Source: Actinomadura physcomitrii (GTDB taxonomy: Bacteria; Actinomycetota; Actinomycetes; Streptosporangiales; Streptosporangiaceae). Taken from it: a stretch of DNA of 64,000 bases. The stretch lies in the NCBI RefSeq assembly GCF_008923205.2, contig NZ_WBMS02000036.1, positions 41,831 to 105,830 of the forward strand. The letters are read 5' to 3'. A model generated the notes under the pieces. The model was not told where the DNA came from. It made no database searches and saw only the letters and a list, made by a program, of their open reading frames with translations. Positions 7,731 to 18,646 of the stretch are shown piece after piece. The number at the start of each line of letters is the position of its first letter. The first letter of the stretch is position 1. A program made the translations under genes and the position numbers.

Positions 7731-9461
7731 GTGACGGTGATCGGCACGCGGGCGGCCCCGCGCGCGTTCCGGCCGGACGAGGCGTCGCGGCTGCGGCGGA
7801 TCCGCCGCTACGCGGTCCCCCGCTGGATGATCGAGCGGGCCACCGAGCGGCGGCTCGCGGGCGACTGGCGAGGGGCGTGCGCGGCGGCGAACGTGGACGT
7901 CGCCTTCGACCTCGCGGACGTCGCGCGCGAGCACGGCGGCGAGGTCGCCGCCGCCCTGGAGGACGACCTCCGGCACCTGGCGCCCGACCTGCTGCGGTGG
8001 CACGCGCCGCGGGCCGGCCGCGGCCGGACGACGCTGGTCCCCGACCAGGCCCTGGTGCTGTCCGCCGACCCGGACGACCGCCGCCGCACCCTGCACGTCA
8101 CGACGCCGCGCCAGCTCGTCCACGGGCCGCAGCGGCTCACCCTCCGGTTCGGCGCCGTCGCGACCGACGACTGGCCGTACCTCAACACCGACCTGCCCTA
8201 CCTGTCGGTGTGGCACAACGTGCGGCACCAGTGGGACACCGCCCGCCATCTGTGGGACGTCCGGCACGCCGGCGAGCTGCGGGAGCGCTGCGGCGGCGAC
8301 GCCCTGCGCGCGCCGTTCCTGCAGCCGGACGGAACGCCCCGCCCGCCGGGCCTGCTGCCGTCCGCCGACCCCGGCCGGGACGACCCGGCCGCGCACGCCG
8401 AGTGGGCGGTCCTGCTGCACGAGGCCGGCGACGTGCCGGGCGCGTGCGCCGCGGCGGGGATCGCCGTCGACGAGTCGGGCGTCGAGCTGGCGGAGTACCT
8501 CGGCGGCGGCGTCGTGGAGACGGTCGACGTGCTCGCCCGGCTGCCGCTGGCCCCCGCGCGGCTCGCGGACGAGATCGGGCGGCTGGCGGAGCGCGGGCAC
8601 GGCGAGACGTTCTGGATCCCGGCGGACCAGCACGTGGGCGTCGTCCTGCGCCTGTCCGGCGGCGGGCTCGGCGTGGAGCTGGCGTCCCGGGCCGACCTCG
8701 GCGACGGGACGCCGGTGCTCGCCGACGCGGCGTGGCGGATGCCGCCGGACGTGGAGGCGCTGCGGCACGGCGCCGTCCCGGCCGAGGAGCTGCATCCGCT
8801 CGTCCGCGAGGCGCTCGCGCCGGCCCGCGCGTTCACCGGCCCCGGCGGCCCGCCCGGGCCGGACCTGCCCGGCCCGGTCCGGATCCGGTGCCGCGGCGAA
8901 TGGCACGAGGTCGCCTTCCGCGACGGCGAGCTGCGCGTCCCGCACGGCGACGGCGAGCGGCGGCGCGAGCGGGCGCTGCTCGCGCTGGGCGGCGCGGTCG
9001 GCGGCTGCGAGGCGGCCGACCGGGCATGGCGGGCGGGCGGCCGCCTGCCGAAGGCGCTGGACGCCCAGCGGCGCGAGCTGCTGGCGCGGGTCCAGCACGG
9101 CGACACCCCCGCCGTGCTCGCCCTCCTGGACGCCGGCGTCGATCCCCGCGTCCGCGACGCGCGGGGCCGCACGCTGCTGCACGCGCTGCCGATGCTCGAC
9201 TGGGAGCCGCTGCTGCCCCGGCTGCTGCCCGTCCTCGACCTGGAGGCCCGCGACGGCTGCGGGCGGACGCCGCTGCACGTGGTGGTGTTCGAGGACGGCC
9301 CGCCCGCGCTCGTCCGGGCCCTGCTGGACGCCGGCGCCAGGATCGACGTGCTGGACGAGGACGAGATCTCCCTGCTGCGCGTCATCGGCTGGCGCCGCTC
9401 CGACCTCGGCTTCCTGGAGGAGCGGATCCGGGACGAGCACCCGGACCTCGACGACTGGTGA
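7731..9461 (+). CDS. Large protein with C-terminal ankyrin repeats
   Basis: The 576-residue protein has no recognisable enzyme signature in its first 430 residues. These are soluble, charged and rich in Trp/Asp/Arg, with IRRYAVPRWMIERATERRLAGDW near the start. Residues about 440-560 contain two to three ankyrin repeats (GDTPAVLALLDAGVDPRVRD, GRTPLHVVVFEDG, LVRALLDAGARIDVLD). A GTG start with GGGGGA 4 nt upstream was chosen. It lies alone downstream of the tRNA-like element and is separated from the next gene by a strong terminator. Similar long ankyrin proteins occur in actinomycetes without known function; a role in protein binding is all that can be inferred. Confidence 0.75.
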   Translation: MTVIGTRAAPRAFRPDEASRLRRIRRYAVPRWMIERATERRLAGDWRGACAAANVDVAFDLADVAREHGGEVAAALEDDLRHLAPDLLRWHAPRAGRGRTTLVPDQALVLSADPDDRRRTLHVTTPRQLVHGPQRLTLRFGAVATDDWPYLNTDLPYLSVWHNVRHQWDTARHLWDVRHAGELRERCGGDALRAPFLQPDGTPRPPGLLPSADPGRDDPAAHAEWAVLLHEAGDVPGACAAAGIAVDESGVELAEYLGGGVVETVDVLARLPLAPARLADEIGRLAERGHGETFWIPADQHVGVVLRLSGGGLGVELASRADLGDGTPVLADAAWRMPPDVEALRHGAVPAEELHPLVREALAPARAFTGPGGPPGPDLPGPVRIRCRGEWHEVAFRDGELRVPHGDGERRRERALLALGGAVGGCEAADRAWRAGGRLPKALDAQRRELLARVQHGDTPAVLALLDAGVDPRVRDARGRTLLHALPMLDWEPLLPRLLPVLDLEARDGCGRTPLHVVVFEDGPPALVRALLDAGARIDVLDEDEISLLRVIGWRRSDLGFLEERIRDEHPDLDDW

Positions 9462-9464
9462 GGG

Positions 9465-9513
9465 CCCGCCGCCGTCCCGCGCGGGGGGCGGTCCGCGCGG
9501 AGACGGCGGCGGG
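9465..9513. terminator. Bidirectional terminator hairpin
   Basis: A perfect 12-bp inverted repeat (CCCGCCGCCGTC at 9465-9476 and GACGGCGGCGGG at 9502-9513) with further internal pairing fills the gap between the convergent ankyrin gene and the Liv operon. Confidence 0.75.
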
Positions 9514-9518
9514 GTCGG

Positions 9519-10862
9519 TCAGCCCCCCGCCGGGACGCCGCTCGCGGGCGCCTGCGGCTGCGGCGCGGTGTACGGCTGGATGGGGCCGTCGCCGTCGTCG
9601 GTGGTCAGCGGCTGCCCCTGCGGGACGACCACGTCGCCCTTGATCACGCCGATCTGCGCGCCGGTGTACCCGGCGTGCGACTGCGCGCTGAACGCGAACG
9701 GGATGAGGCCCGGGCCGGTCAGCTTCGTCTTCTCGAGGCCGTCGACGAGGCTCTTGCGGGTCGGGTTCCGCCCGGCGTTCTGCAGCGCCTGGACGAAGGT
9801 GTAGGCGGCGGACATGCCGTACACGATGTTGCCGTTGAACGGCAGCTTCGGGATGTACTGGTCGTGGATCTTCCTGAACAGCTGGATCCAGCTGTTGGAC
9901 GCGTCGCCCGGCGACGACAGGTACCCGTCGGTGACCATGCCCTGGATCAGCGGGCTGCCCTGCAGCTTCGTCCCGCCGGACTTGGCGAAGCTCTCCAGCA
10001 GGCCGTCGAGGGTGATCGGGTCGGAGCCGACGTTGCTGACCACGAACGTCGGCTTGTAGTCCAGCTTCAGGGCCGCGAGCCGGAACAGCGCGGTGTAGGT
10101 CGGGATGCTGAACAGGACGACCACGTCCGCCTTCGCCTGCGCGATCGCCTGCACCTGCGCGCTGACGTCGGTCGCGCCCGGCTGGTAGCTCTGCCGCGAC
10201 ACGACCTGTCCGGACGGGACGTACTTGTCGAGGCCCTTGACGCCGTCCTGCCCGAAGTCGTCGTTCTGGTAGAAGTAGGCGACCTTCTTGCCGGGGTAGG
10301 TCTTCTGGATGTGGTCGCCGAGGATCTTGCCCTCGCGGATGTAGTCGACCTGCCAGCCGAACGTCTGGGGGTGCTTCTTCGGCTCGTCCCAGCAGCCGCA
10401 CCCGGACGCGACGAACAGGTCCGGGACGCGCTGGGCGTTGAGGTAGTCGACGACCTTGGAGTGCGTGGGCGTGCCCAGCCCGTTGAAGACGGCGAAGACC
10501 TTGTCCTGCAGGACGAGCTTCTGCACCACACTGACGGTCTGGGTCGGGTTGTAGGCGTCGTCGACGTACTTGTAGACGATCTTGCGGCCGTGCACGCCGC
10601 CGTGGGCGTTGACGTAGTCGAAGAACGCCTTGGACGCCGCCGAGTTCGCGCTGTAGCCGGGCGCGGCGGGACCGGTGAGCGGCTGGTGGCTGCCGATGGT
10701 GACGGTGGTGGCGGTGACGCCCGGAGCGGACGACCCGCTGTCGTCGCCGCTACCGCCGCAGCCGCTCGCCGCGGCCGCCAGCACCGCCGCCGTCATCGTC
10801 GCGACCGCCCGCACCCTCAGGGTCCGGGTCCGGGGCGCTCGCCTGGTCGGTGGTCGGCTCAT
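9519..10862 (-). CDS. Branched-chain-amino-acid-type ABC transporter substrate-binding lipoprotein
   Basis: The 447-residue protein has a basic N-terminus, a hydrophobic helix and a lipobox ending AAASGC followed by a Gly/Ser/Asp-rich linker, so it should be a lipoprotein on the outer face of the membrane. The mature part is a periplasmic-binding-protein type I fold of the LivJ/LivK family (TVTIGSHQPLTGPAAPG at its start, later ADVVVLFSIPTY). The start has a strong AGGAGGAG site. It is the last gene of a five-gene operon with two permeases and two ATPases. Its ligand may be an organic or aromatic acid rather than an amino acid, judging from the acyl-CoA genes next door. Confidence 0.92.
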   Translation of the reverse strand: MSRPPTRRAPRTRTLRVRAVATMTAAVLAAAASGCGGSGDDSGSSAPGVTATTVTIGSHQPLTGPAAPGYSANSAASKAFFDYVNAHGGVHGRKIVYKYVDDAYNPTQTVSVVQKLVLQDKVFAVFNGLGTPTHSKVVDYLNAQRVPDLFVASGCGCWDEPKKHPQTFGWQVDYIREGKILGDHIQKTYPGKKVAYFYQNDDFGQDGVKGLDKYVPSGQVVSRQSYQPGATDVSAQVQAIAQAKADVVVLFSIPTYTALFRLAALKLDYKPTFVVSNVGSDPITLDGLLESFAKSGGTKLQGSPLIQGMVTDGYLSSPGDASNSWIQLFRKIHDQYIPKLPFNGNIVYGMSAAYTFVQALQNAGRNPTRKSLVDGLEKTKLTGPGLIPFAFSAQSHAGYTGAQIGVIKGDVVVPQGQPLTTDDGDGPIQPYTAPQPQAPASGVPAGG

Positions 10863-11937
10863 CTGCTCCTCCTCGGTGCGTTGCCGGGACCCCCGGTGCG
10901 CCGCCGCCCGGCGCGAACCGCCGGAGGGACGGCGGGAGGCGGCGCCGGGCGGCGCCGCCGATGTCGCGCAGGCCGCCCTGGAGGCCGCGCGGGAAGGCCA
11001 GCGTCACCGCGATGAGGACGAGGCCGTAGATGGCGAGGGGCAGGTTCGAGGCGACGTCGTGCGACAGCCCCGACGAGGAGGCCGCGTCGGACGCCCACGA
11101 CGGCACGAAGACCAGGATCAGCGCGCCCCACACCGCGCCCGGCAGGGTGCCGAGCCCGCCGATGATGACCGCCGCGATGAGCTGCAGCGACAGGGTGAGC
11201 GGGAACGCGCCGGGCGCGGCGAGGCTCGCCACGACCGCCAGCAGCCCGCCGGCGAGGCCCGCGCACGCCGCGGACACGACCGTCGCGGCGATCCGCAGCC
11301 GCGCGACGCGCAGCCCGCACAGCGCGGCGGCGATCTCGTCGTCGCGGCCGGCCCGCAGCGTCCGCCCGAACCGGCCGCCGGTGAGGTTGGCGAGCAGGAA
11401 CAGCGTGATGACCGCGCCGGCGCAGGCGATCCACGCCTGCCAGCGCTCCAGCGGAAACGTCTCGCCGAGCGCGGCCGGCGGGACGGGCGGGGTGACGGTC
11501 AGCCCGTTCTGGCCGCCGAGCAGGCCGGTGAGGTGGGAGTAGTTCGCCAGGCCGGGCAGCCCGACGGCGAACGCGAGGGTGGCCCCGGCCAGGTAGGGGC
11601 CCTCGAGCCGGGCGGCGACCGCGCCGACGAGCACCCCGGCGAGGGCGGTGACGACGGCCGCGGCGGCGAGCATCGCGGCCAGCGGCCAGCCCCAGTGCGC
11701 GGACACCAGCGCGGCCGTGTACGCGCCGACCGCCATGAACGCGCCGTGCCCGAGGGAGATCTGCCCGCCGAGCCCGGTCAGCACGGTCAGCCCCGCGACC
11801 GCGCAGGTGAGATAGGCGGCCTGCGCGATCTGCAGGTCCCGGTACGGGCCGACGGACGTCGTCAGGACGTACAGCGCGACCAGGCCGGCCGCGGCGCCCG
11901 CGAGGTGGCGCACCAGCGTGAGGCGGAAGGCTCCCAT
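10750..11937 (-). CDS. livM: LivM-type ABC permease
   Basis: Eight to ten hydrophobic helices and the family landmark GQISLGHGAFMAVGAYTAAL (residues about 58-77) identify the LivM half of a branched-chain amino-acid type importer. The second signature is EIAAALCGLRVARLRI. The C-terminal 60 or so residues after the last helix are charged and overlap the start of the binding-protein gene by 113 nt in another frame; the true end is fixed by the stop at 10750. It starts 4 nt after the LivH stop. Confidence 0.92.
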   Translation of the reverse strand: MGAFRLTLVRHLAGAAAGLVALYVLTTSVGPYRDLQIAQAAYLTCAVAGLTVLTGLGGQISLGHGAFMAVGAYTAALVSAHWGWPLAAMLAAAAVVTALAGVLVGAVAARLEGPYLAGATLAFAVGLPGLANYSHLTGLLGGQNGLTVTPPVPPAALGETFPLERWQAWIACAGAVITLFLLANLTGGRFGRTLRAGRDDEIAAALCGLRVARLRIAATVVSAACAGLAGGLLAVVASLAAPGAFPLTLSLQLIAAVIIGGLGTLPGAVWGALILVFVPSWASDAASSSGLSHDVASNLPLAIYGLVLIAVTLAFPRGLQGGLRDIGGAARRRLPPSLRRFAPGGGAPGVPATHRGGADEPTTDQASAPDPDPEGAGGRDDDGGGAGGRGERLRR

Positions 11938-11941
11938 GGCG

Positions 11942-12820
11942 TCACACCCTCCGTCCGGTGCGGGCGGCGAACAGCCCGTTCGGCCGGACCATCAGCACCG
12001 CGATCAGCGCGGCGAGCGCGCCGAAGGTGACCAGGTCCGAGCTGATGTAGCCGGACACGTAGCTGAGCGCGCAGCCGAGCAGCAGCCCGCCGACGACGGC
12101 GCCGGCGGGGCTGTCGAGCCCGCCGATGACGGCGGCGGTGAACCCGAACACCAGCATCGCGTCGAACTGGGACGGCCCGACGAACACCGACGGGGCGATC
12201 AGCACCCCGGCGAGCGACCCGACGAGCGCGGCGAGCGCCCAGCCGAGGGTGAGCATCCGGCCGACCCGCACCCCCTGCAGCCGGGCGATCTCCGGGGCGA
12301 ACGCCGCGGCCCGCAGCTTCAGCCCGAGACCGGTCCGCACGAACAGCACGGTCAGCGCCGCCATCACCAGCGCGACCGCGCCGATGACGAACAGGTCGAA
12401 CGGCGACAGCAGCAGCCGCGTCCCGCCGGCCGTGAGCCCCTTGATGGTGAACGCGGGCGGGTAGGAGTGCGGGGTGTCGCCCCAGATCATCCCCGCGGCC
12501 GCCTGCAGCAGGACGTACAGCCCGAGCGTGACGATCACCGCGTTCAGCGGCGGGCCGCCCTCCACCGGCCGCACCAGCACCCGCTCGGCGACGGCGCCGA
12601 TCACCAGCCCGGACGCGAGCGCGACGCCGAGCGCCAGCCAGTACGAGCCGCCGTCGTGCACGACCGTCCAGGCCAGGAACGTGGTGAACATCAGCATGCC
12701 GCCCTGCGCGAAGTTCACCACGCGGGTGGCGCGCCAGATCAGCACGAGGGCCAGCGCGACCGCCGCGAACACCGCGCCCTGGGTGATCCCGGCGAGCGTG
12801 AGATTGACGAAGCGGACCAT
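11942..12820 (-). CDS. livH: LivH-type ABC permease
   Basis: The 292-residue membrane protein begins MVRFVNLTLAGITQGAVFAAVALALVLIWRATRVVNFAQ (quoted in parts: GITQGAVFAAVAL, VVNFAQGGMLMF), the classic LivH opening. VGRMLTLGWALAALVGSLAG matches the cytoplasmic EAA-like loop and following helix that contacts the ATPases. The ATG overlaps the stop of the LivF-type gene (TGATG), showing translational coupling. Confidence 0.92.
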   Translation of the reverse strand: MVRFVNLTLAGITQGAVFAAVALALVLIWRATRVVNFAQGGMLMFTTFLAWTVVHDGGSYWLALGVALASGLVIGAVAERVLVRPVEGGPPLNAVIVTLGLYVLLQAAAGMIWGDTPHSYPPAFTIKGLTAGGTRLLLSPFDLFVIGAVALVMAALTVLFVRTGLGLKLRAAAFAPEIARLQGVRVGRMLTLGWALAALVGSLAGVLIAPSVFVGPSQFDAMLVFGFTAAVIGGLDSPAGAVVGGLLLGCALSYVSGYISSDLVTFGALAALIAVLMVRPNGLFAARTGRRV

Positions 12821-13527
12821 CAGAACCCCAGGTAGGCGTGGCGGAGCCGGGAGTCGGCGGCGAGGACGGCGGCGGGCTCGTCCGCCACGACCGTGCCGAG
12901 GTCGAGCACGAGCGCGCGGTCGGCGACCGACAGGGCGCTGCGCGCGTTCTGCTCGACGAGCAGGACCGTGCGGCCGTCCTCGTCGCACAGCCGGCGCAGC
13001 ACCGCCATGAGCCGGGCGACGACCCGCGGCGCCAGCCCGAGCGACGGCTCGTCCACCAGCAGCAGCCGGGGCGCGCCGGTGAGCGCCCGGGCCAGCGCCA
13101 GCATCTGCCGCTCGCCGCCGGACAGCGTCGCCGCGGCGCGGGACCGGCGGGGCGCGAGCGGCGGGAAAAGCTCGTACATCTGCGCCACCCGGCGGGCGAG
13201 CGCGCCGCGGTCGCGCCGGTAGAGCCCGCCGAGCCGCAGGTTCTCCTCGACGGTCAGCTCGGTGATGACGCCGCCGCTCTGCGGCACGTGCGCCACGCCG
13301 AGCCGGACGATCTCCTCGACGGGCAGCCGCGCGAGGTCCCGGCCGTCCAGCGCGATCCGGCCCGCGCGCGGCCGCAGCAGGCCGGACACGGTGCGCAGCA
13401 GGGTCGTCTTGCCCGCGCCGTTGGCGCCGAGCACGGCGGTGAGCGAGCCCTCCTCGACCGTGAGGTCCACCCCGTCGAGCGCGCGGACGGCGCCGTAGCC
13501 GGCGGTGAGGCCGGCGACCTCAAGCAT
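12820..13527 (-). CDS. livF: LivF-type ABC transporter ATP-binding protein
   Basis: The 235-residue ATPase has Walker A GANGAGKTT, signature LSGGERQ and Walker B LLLVDEPSLGL in the normal order and spacing, and the length is typical of LivF. It overlaps the upstream LivG-type gene by 8 nt and is coupled to LivH by TGATG. It powers the importer together with LivG as a heterodimer. Confidence 0.93.
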   Translation of the reverse strand: MLEVAGLTAGYGAVRALDGVDLTVEEGSLTAVLGANGAGKTTLLRTVSGLLRPRAGRIALDGRDLARLPVEEIVRLGVAHVPQSGGVITELTVEENLRLGGLYRRDRGALARRVAQMYELFPPLAPRRSRAAATLSGGERQMLALARALTGAPRLLLVDEPSLGLAPRVVARLMAVLRRLCDEDGRTVLLVEQNARSALSVADRALVLDLGTVVADEPAAVLAADSRLRHAYLGF

Positions 13528-14302
13528 CGCGCACCTCCTCGCCGAGGTAGGCGTCCAGGACGGCCGGGTCGTCGCGGACCTCGGCGGGCGGTCCGGCCGC
13601 GATGACCCGGCCGAAGTCCAGCACCACGACCTGGTCGCACACGCCCATCACCAGGTCCATGTGGTGCTCGACCAGGACCACGGCGGGGCCGCCGCGCAGG
13701 CCCCTGATCAGCGCGGCCAGCTCTTCGATCTCCGCGGCCGACAGGCCCGCGGCCGGCTCGTCGAGCAGCAGCAGGTCAGGGTCGGCGACCAGCGCGCGGG
13801 CCAGCGCGACCCGCTTCTGCGCGCCGTACGGCAGCTCGCCGGGCCGCCGGGCCGCCTCGCCCGCCACGCCCAGCTCGTCCAGCCGCGCCATGGCCCGCTC
13901 GCGCAGCGCCGCGTCGTCGCGGTCGGCGCGCGGCAGCGCCAGCAGGCCGGAGACCAGACCGGCGCGCGCGTGCCGGTCCGCGCCGACCATCACGTTCTCC
14001 AGCACGGTCAGGCCGGGGAACAGCCCGAGCCCCTGCAGGGTGCGGGCGATGCCGAGCCGGGTCAGCCGGTGCGGCCGGTGCCGGACGAGCGGGCGCCCGC
14101 GCCAGCGCACCTCGCCCGACCGCGGCCGGACGAACCCGCACACGACGTTGAACAGCGTCGTCTTGCCCGCCCCGTTCGGCCCGATCACGCCCGTGACCCG
14201 GCCCGGCGGCGCCGACAGCGACACCTTCTCCAGCGCGACCAGCCCGCCGAAGCGGACGGTCACCTCACGTAGTTCCAAGGGTTGGGACGGGCCGCCGGAC
14301 AT
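13520..14302 (-). CDS. livG: LivG-type ABC transporter ATP-binding protein, first gene of the operon
   Basis: The 260-residue protein carries Walker A GPNGAGKTT, a signature loop LPYGAQKR (the LivG-type variant of LSGGQ) and Walker B LLLLDEPAAGLS. The C-terminal extension ending with VLDAYLGEE is the usual LivG tail. An AUG with GAGG 4 nt upstream is the start. The promoter region is shared with the divergent tetR gene and holds one copy of the operator palindrome described at 14357, so the regulator may control this importer too. Confidence 0.93.
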   Translation of the reverse strand: MSGGPSQPLELREVTVRFGGLVALEKVSLSAPPGRVTGVIGPNGAGKTTLFNVVCGFVRPRSGEVRWRGRPLVRHRPHRLTRLGIARTLQGLGLFPGLTVLENVMVGADRHARAGLVSGLLALPRADRDDAALRERAMARLDELGVAGEAARRPGELPYGAQKRVALARALVADPDLLLLDEPAAGLSAAEIEELAALIRGLRGGPAVVLVEHHMDLVMGVCDQVVVLDFGRVIAAGPPAEVRDDPAVLDAYLGEEVRDA

Positions 14303-14356
14303 GTCGCCTCATCTCGCCGGACGATAACGCTCGACTTCCCCCGAGGCCATTTGCAC

Positions 14357-14374
14357 ATACCGACTGGTCGGATT
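14357..14374. promoter_or_regulatory. TetR-type operator, site A (livG/tetR intergenic)
   Basis: ATACCGACTGGTCGGATT: CCGAC and GTCGG arms spaced by 2 bp. It is the least perfect member of a family of four similar palindromes in 14.3-18.8 kb. Its position between the divergent livG and tetR genes suggests autoregulation and control of the importer. Confidence 0.6.
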
Positions 14375-14534
14375 TCCCTGAAGATAGAATCGGGGGGGCG
14401 GCGCCGTCAACAGCCGGATTCCCCCCGCCTCGGCGGCCGCCGTTCTTGGACCGGGTTCCCGCCCGGTAGGCTGACGGCTGATCAGGGGCGACGGCGTTGC
14501 GGCGCGGGGCCCGGCCCCGGACGGAGGTGGAGTC

Positions 14535-15188
14535 TTGACACAGGCCTCAGTGGGGCGGCTCTCCGACGACGTGCCCCTGCCCGACCGGCTGCTCGCCGTC
14601 GCCACCCGGCTGTTCGCCGAGCGGGGCTTCGAGGGCACCTCGGTCCAGGAGATCGTCAACGCCGCCGGCGTCACCAAGGGCGCCATGTACCACTACTTCG
14701 GCTCCAAGGACGATCTCCTCTACGAGATCTACCACCGGCTCCTCGGCCTGCAGATGCGCCGGCTCGAGCAGATCGCCGACGGCCCCGGGCCCGCCGGGGA
14801 GCGGCTGCGCGCCGCCGCCCTCGACGTCCTGGAGACCTCGTTCCTCTACCTCGACGACTTCACCGTCTTCTTCCGCTCCACCCACCTGCTGTCCCGCGAC
14901 CGCCGCGAGGCCGTCCGCGCGGAACGGCGCCGCTACCAGGAGCGGTTCCGCGACCTGGTCGAGGAGGGCCAGCGCGAGGGCTCCTTCCGCACGAGCATGC
15001 CCGCCGACATCGCCGTCCTCTTCTTCTTCGGCACCGTCCACCAGATCGGCGCCTGGTACCACCCCGGCGGCCGCCTCAAGACCCGCACCATCGCCGAGCA
15101 CTACGTCGACCTGTTCCTGAACGGCATCACCCAGGGGGGCGAGTTTCCCAGGGGGGACGCCCCCCCTGGAACCCCCCGTCACGGTTGA
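14535..15188 (+). CDS. TetR-family regulator of the acyl-CoA/Liv gene group
   Basis: The 217-residue protein has an N-terminal TetR helix-turn-helix (residues about 20-65, with GTSVQEIVNAAGVTKGAMYHYF). The C-terminal helical domain resembles the TetR_C group found in regulators of fatty-acid and acyl-CoA metabolism (FLYLDDFTVFFRSTHLL). A TTG start sits 7 nt after GGAGG. Four related palindromes at neighbouring promoters are the best candidate targets. The inducer is probably an acyl-CoA made by the neighbouring ligase, which is inference from context. Confidence 0.88.
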   Translation: MTQASVGRLSDDVPLPDRLLAVATRLFAERGFEGTSVQEIVNAAGVTKGAMYHYFGSKDDLLYEIYHRLLGLQMRRLEQIADGPGPAGERLRAAALDVLETSFLYLDDFTVFFRSTHLLSRDRREAVRAERRRYQERFRDLVEEGQREGSFRTSMPADIAVLFFFGTVHQIGAWYHPGGRLKTRTIAEHYVDLFLNGITQGGEFPRGDAPPGTPRHG

Positions 15189-15352
15189 CAGGCTGTTTCC
15201 CGCTCCGCAAGAGCTCCGCGCGAAACGGCCCCTCCGTCGCCGGGCAGGCCCGCTGCGCTCGCTGCACTCGCTCCGCGTGCCTGCCCGTGTGGGGGCTGGG
15301 GTCTGGCCTTCCGTCGGCGTGTTCAGCCGGGCCTACAAGGCGCTAGGAATGG

Positions 15353-16999
<1,647 letters not shown>

Positions 17000-17031
17000 G
17001 GCGGTGTCTCCGGGGGTGGATGCGGGGGCGG

Positions 17032-17484
17032 TCAGGCGACCAGCACGGACAGGACCTCGGCGACGCAGACGGGCTTGTCGCCGCCCTCGCGCTCGATCGT
17101 CACCCGGACCTTGGCCCGCGCGCCCTGCGCGGTGCGGTCCAGTGCGACGAGCTCCGCGCCGGCGCGCACCCGCGACCCGACGGGGACGGGCGCGGGGAAC
17201 CGGACCTTGTCCGAGCCGTAGTTGATGCCCATCGTCAGGCCCTCGACCCGGGAGATCTCCGACATCAGCCTGGGGATCAGCGACACGGTGAGGTAGCCAT
17301 GCGCGATCGTGCCGCCGAACGGGCCGTCCTTCGCGCGCTCGGGGTCGACGTGGATCCACTGGTGGTCGCCGGTCGCGTCGGCGAACCCGTCCACCTGCTC
17401 CTGGGTGACCGTGTGCCACTCGCTGTGGCCGAGATGGGTGCCGACGGCCTTCTCGTACTCGTCGATGCCGTGGAACGTCCTCAT
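17032..17484 (-). CDS. MaoC-like enoyl-CoA hydratase
   Basis: The 150-residue single hot-dog protein carries the R-specific hydratase motif ATGDHQWIHVDPERA, with the Asp and His expected to activate water, and the GGTIAHGYL segment that follows it. It should hydrate a 2-enoyl-CoA. The ATG has a very strong GGAGGAGGT site; an upstream in-frame start would read through the operator. First gene of the operon with the ligase. Confidence 0.9.
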   Translation of the reverse strand: MRTFHGIDEYEKAVGTHLGHSEWHTVTQEQVDGFADATGDHQWIHVDPERAKDGPFGGTIAHGYLTVSLIPRLMSEISRVEGLTMGINYGSDKVRFPAPVPVGSRVRAGAELVALDRTAQGARAKVRVTIEREGGDKPVCVAEVLSVLVA

Positions 17485-17539
17485 CGCGTTACCTCCTCCG
17501 CCGGGTGCGCGCCCGCTCCGTGGACGCCATGATGACAAC

Positions 17540-17557
17540 ATACCGACCGGTTGGTAT
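17540..17557. promoter_or_regulatory. TetR-type operator, site B (maoC promoter)
   Basis: ATACCGACCGGTTGGTAT, a near-perfect palindrome 56 bp before the MaoC start. It is the best-conserved copy in the group. Confidence 0.7.
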
Positions 17558-17578
17558 GCAACGCGAGGGCCCGGCGGC

Positions 17579-18619
17579 TCAGGCTTCCTCGAGCGCGGCG
17601 ATGCCGGAGCGCAGCAGCGGCTCGACGGCGTCGCCGATGCCGCCGAACCCCTCCCCCACGGTCTGCCCCCGCAGGTGGCGGTAGTGGATGCCCTCGGAGA
17701 TCACCGCGAGCTTGAAGCAGGCCAGCCCGACGTAGAACCCGATCGCCGACAGGTCGCGGCCGCTGCGCTCGGCGTACCGGGCCACCACCTCGTCAGGCGC
17801 GGGGAAGCCCGGCGCGTGCGTCGCCTCGGGCCGCCCCGGGACGGGCGCCGTCCGTCTCATGTAGACGAGCAGGAGCGCGAGGTCGGTCAGCGGGTCGCCG
17901 AGCGTCGCCATCTCCCAGTCCAGGACGGCCGCGACCCGGTCGTCCGCGCCGACGAGGAGGTTGTCGAGCCGGTAGTCGCCGTGCACGATCGCCGGAGCGG
18001 ACCCGGGCGGGACGTTCGCCGCCAGCAGCGCGTGCAGCTCGTCGGCGCCGTCCAGGTCCCGGCTGCGGGAGGCGTCGAGCTGCTTCTTCCAGCGGCGCAC
18101 CTGGCGTTCGAGGAACCCCTCCGGCCGCCCGAAATCGGCCAGCCCCACCTCGGCGGGGTCGACGCGGTGCAGGTCGACGAGGGTGTCGATCATCCGTCCG
18201 GCGATCGCCGCGACCCGCTCGGCGCCGAGCGGGACGAGCTCGTCCGCGCTCCGGTAGGGGGTCCCCTCGACCATCTCCATCACGTAGAACGGCGCTCCGA
18301 GCACGTCCGGGTCCTCGCAGAGCAGGTACGTCTCGGGAACGGGGACGGACGTGCCGGCCAGCGCGGTCATGACCCGGTGCTCGCGGGCCATGTCGTGCGC
18401 CGTCGCGAGGACGTGGCCGAGCGGCGGGCGCCGGACGATCCAGGAGCGGGTGCCGTCGGTCACCTCGTAGGTCAGGTTCGAGCGGCCGCCCGCGACGACG
18501 CGGGCGCGCAGCGGCCCGGCGTCCGCCGGCCACAGGACGCCGGGGAGGACGCGTTCGACGTGGCGCCGGAACCGGTCCAGCGGCAGGCCCGGGACGTCGC
18601 CGTCTTCGAATACCCGCAA
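17579..18619 (-). CDS. Aminoglycoside-phosphotransferase-fold protein (ACAD10/11 N-domain type)
   Basis: The 346-residue protein has a kinase-like fold with the Brenner motif VHGDYRLDNLL (about residues 208-218) and the metal motif VLDWEMATLGDP. WIVRRPPLGHVLATAHDMAREHRVM is characteristic of the group that is fused to, or encoded near, acyl-CoA dehydrogenases (ACAD10/11 type), where the domain phosphorylates a 4-hydroxyacyl-CoA to allow its dehydration. A TTG start with GAGGAGG 6 nt upstream was chosen. Operator site C precedes it. No acyl-CoA dehydrogenase gene is visible in the window. The 4-hydroxyacyl-CoA role is by family analogy. Confidence 0.85.
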   Translation of the reverse strand: MRVFEDGDVPGLPLDRFRRHVERVLPGVLWPADAGPLRARVVAGGRSNLTYEVTDGTRSWIVRRPPLGHVLATAHDMAREHRVMTALAGTSVPVPETYLLCEDPDVLGAPFYVMEMVEGTPYRSADELVPLGAERVAAIAGRMIDTLVDLHRVDPAEVGLADFGRPEGFLERQVRRWKKQLDASRSRDLDGADELHALLAANVPPGSAPAIVHGDYRLDNLLVGADDRVAAVLDWEMATLGDPLTDLALLLVYMRRTAPVPGRPEATHAPGFPAPDEVVARYAERSGRDLSAIGFYVGLACFKLAVISEGIHYRHLRGQTVGEGFGGIGDAVEPLLRSGIAALEEA

Positions 18620-18646
18620 TGCACGCCTCCTCGCCGATCAACCCTT

